NCBI GenBank assembly: GCA_021166685.1 | Contig: JAJPEU010000007.1 | Span: 184,212 to 248,211, forward strand | Length of the DNA: 64,000 nt | From: Sulfurovum sp. | GTDB lineage: Bacteria; Campylobacterota; Campylobacteria; Campylobacterales; Sulfurovaceae | Reading direction: 5' to 3' | Shown: in pieces, positions 59,372 through 64,000 of the stretch | Position numbering within the stretch: the first letter of the stretch is position 1 | Layout: each line of letters opens with the position of its first letter | Program-made: the position numbers and the translations under genes | The notes under the pieces: model-generated | What the model was told of the DNA's origin: nothing | Seen by the model: the letters and a program-made list of their open reading frames with translations, nothing else | Database searches by the model: none

Positions 59372-61480
59372 CTATTTTTTTAACTTGTAAATCCTGCTAT
59401 ACGGCGATGAAACAACCAGCTCAAACAAGTCGGCATCATATTTGCCCAAGATAAACATCTGCACATAGGCAGACTCGAACGTTTGGCTGTCCAACACCAA
59501 AAACTGCCCATAACTCTGCAGATAGATCACCACATGCTCTGCATCGGCATGATAGTGTTGAGATTGCAGTTTTATCTCCCCTTCATTGGTATTTTGCGTA
59601 ACGATAAACTGTTTCACTTCTTTTTTATCCGCTCCAAAAAGAAGCTCCCCTTTTTGAGCATCAAATTGGATGCCGTTTGCAAAGATTACTTTCCCGTTGT
59701 CGTTTTTAACCGCCCGCGTGGGATAAAAAACCACCTCTCTTTCGGGCTTCCCTGTTGTCAGGTCTAAGTTGCCAAAGAGCATGACGGTAGGGAAAATGCT
59801 CATCATCCTGTAAGGAAGGTAAAGGTAGATCTCCCTTGTTTTGACAGGAAGCGTGTATGCCGGGTCTTCGAGCTCTGCTAAAAGCACATTGGGGTCAAGC
59901 TGGTCTTTTTGTTTGTTTTTAAAAAGGGTATCGGCCGTTTCGGCATACCCTGAGCTTACGTACGTCTCTACTGCCAAACGGCTTAAATTGGCTGCCAGAT
60001 CGGGCGAAGCAGTCTGAAGGATCTTGGAGATGATAAAATTGTCATTCTGATGCTTTCCGCCGTCTATGAGCGTATTGGTATCAGAATAAAACCAGATAGG
60101 ATAGCCGTAATCCCACCACGCCAGCGTATAATCGTTTGTATCTGCTATCGCATCAAGCTTTGCAAGATCGTCAACTTCGGCCTTGTTGAGCACGGTAGGC
60201 ACTTTGTAGCCGACAATATGGATGATATTGGGGTAAAGCATCGCAGCGGTTGCCAATGCGGCAAAACCATACTTAAGTTTTTTGCCTTTCAAAAAATCTC
60301 CGATCGCAAAAAAAAGATACACTGCCGACATTGCAGCCATGGGTACCGCATACACCGTAAACCGCAACCCCCCAAAGAGAGCAAACATCCCGATCCCCAC
60401 CAGCGGCAGCGCCAGTATAAATACCCTATGGCGCAGCACAAGGACGATGTACCCGATGAGCGCCAAAACCAAACCAAGCTGTGAGCCGGAAATGCGCTGG
60501 GCAAATACAGAAAAAGGAATCTGCCCTGCTTCCCTTATCGTTTGCACAACGGAATAAAAATGCAACCCTTCGGTTTTTGTTCCCGTGGAGAGATAATTGG
60601 CCACTTTGGAAAGTATGATCCCAAACACATTGCCGAAAACCAAAAAGAGCACAAACAAAACCCCTGTTATAAGCATCAATTTTTTTTGCTCCAACGATAC
60701 CCGCTGCACTGCAAGATAGAGCCCTGCCACCACTGCAATTTTCACTATATAGCTAAAAGGCGCCGCCAAAGGAAAAGGCAAAAGCGAAACAAATACCAAG
60801 ACCAAGGAAAGATAGGTTGTATTTTCATTGCGATGATAAAAGATCATATAAAGCGCATACATCATGCCCATCGCATACACGACCGAAAGCCCCTGGTCGT
60901 ACAAGAAAGGATACACCGAGATAGCCAATGCCGCATAGAGCGCCGACTTCAGATCAAAATCGATCGTGCTTTTCATCAAGAAAAAAAGGATAAACATCGG
61001 AGCCATCGCCGAGAACATATCGGTGTCATAGTATCCGACCATCGTACGGTTATAATAGCTTACCGTGACCGCTCCCAGCAGCGCTGCAAAAAATCCCCAT
61101 AGTGTCTGATTAAAAAGCCTGGCGGTCAAGATGATGGGGATCACTACCAAGCTCGAGATGACGGCAGGCATATAGAGTATGATCGTCTCAAAACTAAACG
61201 GGGTGATCTGAGCAAAAAGAGTAGTAAAAAACACCAGGCCAAACCCTGACATATCCGGAATCCGCGGGTTGCTCTGGTGCATATCCCATAACGCCTGCTG
61301 CGCCCCGGCAGCGAAAAAGTACCCGTCGTTGGTGTTAATCATAAGCTGACCGTTCCAGTAAAAGCTTGGGTTGTCCTGAAACTGCCATATCCATATCATA
61401 CGGATCAAAAAACTGAAGGCATAGGCCATTATCATGTATGCAAATAATACTTTTGCACTTATTTTGTTTTCATTCCCCAT
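59372..61480 (-). CDS. pglB: Oligosaccharyltransferase PglB (STT3 family)
   Basis: A 702-residue enzyme that transfers a lipid-linked glycan to Asn of D/E-x-N-x-S/T sites in the periplasm. The N-terminal half has about 11-13 membrane helices with the acidic NTNDGYFFAAGAQQ motif near residue 50. The soluble C-terminal part has WWDYGYPIWFYSDTNTLIDGG near 445, with the diagnostic WWDYG. Length fits Campylobacter PglB (about 713). It is the last gene of a minus-strand glycosylation unit and follows the GT2 gene by 14 bp. A protein N-glycosylation system is therefore likely. Confidence 0.95.
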   Translation of the reverse strand: MGNENKISAKVLFAYMIMAYAFSFLIRMIWIWQFQDNPSFYWNGQLMINTNDGYFFAAGAQQALWDMHQSNPRIPDMSGFGLVFFTTLFAQITPFSFETIILYMPAVISSLVVIPIILTARLFNQTLWGFFAALLGAVTVSYYNRTMVGYYDTDMFSAMAPMFILFFLMKSTIDFDLKSALYAALAISVYPFLYDQGLSVVYAMGMMYALYMIFYHRNENTTYLSLVLVFVSLLPFPLAAPFSYIVKIAVVAGLYLAVQRVSLEQKKLMLITGVLFVLFLVFGNVFGIILSKVANYLSTGTKTEGLHFYSVVQTIREAGQIPFSVFAQRISGSQLGLVLALIGYIVLVLRHRVFILALPLVGIGMFALFGGLRFTVYAVPMAAMSAVYLFFAIGDFLKGKKLKYGFAALATAAMLYPNIIHIVGYKVPTVLNKAEVDDLAKLDAIADTNDYTLAWWDYGYPIWFYSDTNTLIDGGKHQNDNFIISKILQTASPDLAANLSRLAVETYVSSGYAETADTLFKNKQKDQLDPNVLLAELEDPAYTLPVKTREIYLYLPYRMMSIFPTVMLFGNLDLTTGKPEREVVFYPTRAVKNDNGKVIFANGIQFDAQKGELLFGADKKEVKQFIVTQNTNEGEIKLQSQHYHADAEHVVIYLQSYGQFLVLDSQTFESAYVQMFILGKYDADLFELVVSSPYSRIYKLKK

Positions 61481-61494
61481 TCGCTTAGTATCCT

Positions 61495-62316
61495 TTAAAT
61501 TTTTCTTAAAATATTATACACTTTTTTCAATACATAAACCGGCAACAGCCTTGGAACAGCTCTTAGCAAAACATTTCTCATATATTCATATTTTGACAAA
61601 AAGCCTAATTCTCTTGCATTTTTTTGAAAATAACATTCGTTTTTAAAGTAAGACCATCCCTGTCTGCGCAGTATCATATCGCGGCCCGTTCTGGCATGGA
61701 CCAAAATATCGTTTATGTTTGCAAATTGATATCTTTTTTGCAGCAAACGTATCCATAAAAAGTAGTCTTCAAACCCGTTCATCGGCATATAATTGCCGAC
61801 CTCTTTAACCGCACTTTTTCGGAATATCACCGTCATATGGTTGATCGGGTTTCGATATTTGGCATAAGATACGACATCCTCATGCATAAGCGGAGGCTTT
61901 CGTTCTCCTGTAGATCGGGACATGGCATCATCAAATTCGGATATCCATGCTCCAAGTACATCCACAGCAGGATGTTCTGATAAAAATTCTATCTGTTTTT
62001 CGAAACGCTCAGGAGTGGCGATATCATCCCCGTCCATCCTGGCTATCCACTCATACCGGCAGGCATCCACCCCTTTGGCCAACGCGATTCCCAATCCGGC
62101 ATTTTTTTCCAATACAACGATCGTATAGGGGATCGATGCGTTGCTAGCGTGCCGCGCTATCACTGCGTCAAGCTCATCGGTCAAAGGGCCGTCTTTGACA
62201 AGAACGATCTCGTCGGATTTTAACGTTTGATTTTCTAAGCTCAATAGTGCTTGATCTAGAAAAATTGGATTTTCTTTATAGTATACAGGTACTAATACGG
62301 AAAAATCCATATGCAT
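61495..62316 (-). CDS. Glycosyltransferase family 2
   Basis: A 273-residue GT-A enzyme. FSVLVPVYYKENPIFLDQAL and NQTLKSDEIVLVKDGP start the fold, and the metal/nucleotide motif is IARMDGDDIATPERF near residue 95. The conserved EDYFLWIRL near 185 and the basic C-terminus (VLKKVYNILRKI) suggest membrane association. The start at the ATG at 62316 (MHMDF) is preferred, with AAGG seven bases upstream. The sugar is unknown. It sits between pglB and the Stealth gene. Confidence 0.9.
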   Translation of the reverse strand: MHMDFSVLVPVYYKENPIFLDQALLSLENQTLKSDEIVLVKDGPLTDELDAVIARHASNASIPYTIVVLEKNAGLGIALAKGVDACRYEWIARMDGDDIATPERFEKQIEFLSEHPAVDVLGAWISEFDDAMSRSTGERKPPLMHEDVVSYAKYRNPINHMTVIFRKSAVKEVGNYMPMNGFEDYFLWIRLLQKRYQFANINDILVHARTGRDMILRRQGWSYFKNECYFQKNARELGFLSKYEYMRNVLLRAVPRLLPVYVLKKVYNILRKI

Positions 62317-62354
62317 AATATAACCTTTATATATTTTTTAAATTTATAATAATA

Positions 62355-63389
62355 TTAATACTCAAAACTGGCTTTTTGAGCAAACTTTTTTTCAAAATAG
62401 TCTATCAAACAATCAATAATAATATCTTCATCTTCAAGTTTATACTCATCAAAATAAGCAAGAAAATTATACCTGTCTGACTCAATCTGTTTAAATAGTT
62501 TATTCAAATCATCTATTGTTTTAACTTTGGCAATAAGTCCGTCATTATGATAGTAGGGTGTAAAATTCTCCGTCACAAGATGATAATAACGGTAGATATA
62601 TTGGTTCAAATCATTAGCGCTTCTAAATCTATTTCGTGAACATTTCTGCATTGAATCATGAAATAATTCATGAACTTTTTTAATCGATGAAAAATTATAA
62701 GGCTGATGAAAATGCCAATGCGTTATAAAAAAGTACTTCTTCCAAACTTTTAACAATAGATAATTGCTAAGCTTGCCTAACCGTGGATAGGAATGATCAA
62801 ATAATACATTTTTTGGATTCTTTATTTTATCCGGACTGCTTATCTTATTGATTAGGGCAATATTATTGTTTAATGACTTAACCCACGTTGAACTATCTCT
62901 TAGTATTTGATAGATCATATTACGCGGTATCCAGCCATGTATCAAAAAATCAACAGGTTTACCATTTTTGAAGAACCTCTCTTCTGTAAGCGGATTTAAT
63001 ATGATAAAGTCATCATTAAGGTATACAAAATGTTCACTCACCCCTTTCAAATTTGCAAGATTCATTTCAATAGACGGCGAACTAAAGATCGGAAGGTCAT
63101 TCGTATCAAAATAGAGCTCATCATGAGTTGCCAAATTGATCTTCGGGTGCTCGAAATTTATCCAGTCAGGCCTATGACCTTCTGTAATCAAATGAATTTT
63201 ATTATACCACGGACAATACTTTTCAATACTTCTTAGGGCATATTTCAACGTATTGGTATCTCTATACCTGATAACTCCTGTATCCTTATTGTAGTCAGCC
63301 AATAAAGGTTTTGCGTATTTTTGTTTTTTGCGTTGCCAATCAGGATCATTGGCATCAACCCATGGCAATACAAAATCTATTTTTTCCAT
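62355..63389 (-). CDS. Stealth-family sugar phosphotransferase
   Basis: A 344-residue protein with Stealth conserved region 1 (IDFVLPWVDANDPDWQRKK), region 2 (YLNDDFIILNPL near residue 125) and later Stealth-type regions rich in His and Trp (FFITHWHFHQPYNF). The family transfers hexose-1-phosphate and builds capsule or glycoprotein phosphodiester linkages; it is present in pathogens and many commensals. It is only 3 bp downstream of the GT4 gene and 38 bp upstream of GT2, so it is cotranscribed. Confidence 0.92.
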   Translation of the reverse strand: MEKIDFVLPWVDANDPDWQRKKQKYAKPLLADYNKDTGVIRYRDTNTLKYALRSIEKYCPWYNKIHLITEGHRPDWINFEHPKINLATHDELYFDTNDLPIFSSPSIEMNLANLKGVSEHFVYLNDDFIILNPLTEERFFKNGKPVDFLIHGWIPRNMIYQILRDSSTWVKSLNNNIALINKISSPDKIKNPKNVLFDHSYPRLGKLSNYLLLKVWKKYFFITHWHFHQPYNFSSIKKVHELFHDSMQKCSRNRFRSANDLNQYIYRYYHLVTENFTPYYHNDGLIAKVKTIDDLNKLFKQIESDRYNFLAYFDEYKLEDEDIIIDCLIDYFEKKFAQKASFEY

Positions 63390-63392
63390 TTA

Positions 63393-64000
63393 TTAAACCT
63401 TCATCAGCATATTATAAACTTTTAAATAATTTTCTGCCATTTTTTCTGTTGTATAATTTGCCACAAACTTTTCATAGGCCCTATTTATCATTGCTTCATT
63501 ATGGCTTGAAACATCTTTTATCGCACTGATTAAACTTTGTATATCCTCTAACGTAAAAAATCTTACCTCTTTATCGGTAAACAGTTCCCTGAATATCGGT
63601 ATATCTGAACATACCACAGGTTTTTTATATCTTACTATTTCTTGCAGTGCAAGAGAAAAACCTTCAGACCTTGGAGAAACAACAAAAAGATCCATTTCAC
63701 TGATAAATGTTTTAATATCCGAATGGTATCCTAAAAATTTCACCCTATCCAAAACTTTCAGCTGATCAGCCAGTTTTTTAAGATTGTTTGATTCTTCTGT
63801 TTCTTTGCCTACAATATAAAATGTGTAAGCCGGAAGCTCTGGCAGTGCCTTGACAACTTGATCTATTCCTTTCCTGCGATTAATGCCTCCGGCTGATGCG
63901 ATGGCCCCAATTTTGATCATCTCCTGGTTATTTCTGTCTTTCTTTGTGACAATCGATTCCGCCTGAGGGATTCCGTTATAGACATATGTTATATTTTTAT
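63393..64000 (-). CDS. Glycosyltransferase family 4, partial (N-terminus beyond right edge)
   Basis: The frame is open to the right edge: about 202 codons are visible, ending in the GT-B C-terminal domain. Upstream of the internal Met the frame reads KNITYVYNGIPQAESIVTKK, the usual linker of this family (VYNGIP), showing that the real start lies outside the window. GGINRRKGIDQVVKALPEL, then FLGYHSDIKTFISEMDLFVVSPRSEGFSLALQEIV carry the donor-sugar motif (SEGFSLALQE). It precedes the Stealth gene by 3 bp. The donor is unknown. Confidence 0.9.
   Translation of the reverse strand, partial: KNITYVYNGIPQAESIVTKKDRNNQEMIKIGAIASAGGINRRKGIDQVVKALPELPAYTFYIVGKETEESNNLKKLADQLKVLDRVKFLGYHSDIKTFISEMDLFVVSPRSEGFSLALQEIVRYKKPVVCSDIPIFRELFTDKEVRFFTLEDIQSLISAIKDVSSHNEAMINRAYEKFVANYTTEKMAENYLKVYNMLMKV

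Noticed and set aside
60542-61102. 186-codon plus-strand ORF inside pglB
   Set aside because: Antisense to PglB; rich in His, Arg and Lys because it complements membrane-helix codons.

Overview
This window looks like a chromosomal segment of a Campylobacterota (Epsilonproteobacteria) bacterium, most like Sulfurovum or Sulfurimonas. This rests on protein resemblance and gene content: a bacterial PglB oligosaccharyltransferase, the futalosine-pathway enzyme MqnA, separate but overlapping rpoB and rpoC, and E-type succinate dehydrogenase/fumarate reductase subunits. Many promoters also consist of an extended -10 (TGnTATAAT) with little visible -35. The species cannot be fixed from the sequence alone. 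No CRISPR array, insertion sequence, transposase, integrase or rRNA gene was seen.

Layout. Positions 1-1000 form a small accessory-looking unit: a lipoprotein cut by the left edge, a 52-residue exported protein and a divergent XRE-type regulator, with an 18-bp perfect palindrome and a second half-matching site between them. Positions 1071-8855 hold transketolase and prenyl synthase, a fluoride channel with DUF190, shikimate kinase, a MATE exporter with DUF4389 and a newly noted 54-residue membrane protein, and an RNA 2',3'-cyclic phosphodiesterase. Positions 8882-23873 are mostly housekeeping: thiG, purN, nnr, rpsU, purT, a 2-hydroxyacid dehydrogenase, sdhA and sdhB, an HExxH membrane protein, leuC, rqcH, cdsA, dxr, a small hydrolase and tsaD. 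Positions 24010-30797 hold gyrB coupled to a degenerate GGDEF/EAL protein, queF, a stand-alone repressor-type DNA-binding domain, a polysaccharide deacetylase and a DUF4015 protein.

Positions 30945-48448 are one long minus-strand information-processing block. In transcription order it is tRNA-Thr, tRNA-Tyr, tRNA-Gly, tRNA-Thr, tuf, rpmG, tRNA-Trp, secE, nusG, rplK, rplA, rplJ, rplL, rpoB, rpoC, rpsL, rpsG, fusA. It starts from a consensus TTGACA-17-TATAAT promoter. Positions 48534-53696 hold an operon for a CopB-type metal ATPase, YaaA, a 32-residue membrane peptide and a SUI1 protein, followed by DUF309, a DksA/TraR-type protein and a CI/S24-type repressor with its own operator region. Positions 53688-57891 carry molybdopterin genes (moaD, moaE, moeA, with a 75-bp-period duplication between moaE and moeA), mqnA and gltX. 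Positions 57954-64000 carry a ComEA-like protein and a surface glycosylation locus: a WecA/MraY-type transferase, PglB, GT2, a Stealth phosphotransferase and GT4, which continues past the right edge.

The window is mostly core genome. The less ordinary parts are the left-edge regulator unit, the unlisted small proteins, the sdhAB pair with no membrane-anchor gene nearby, the paralogous repressor-type domains, the gyrB-linked degenerate signalling protein, the moaE/moeA duplication and the glycosylation cluster. No single locus can be claimed as an undescribed system from sequence reading alone.
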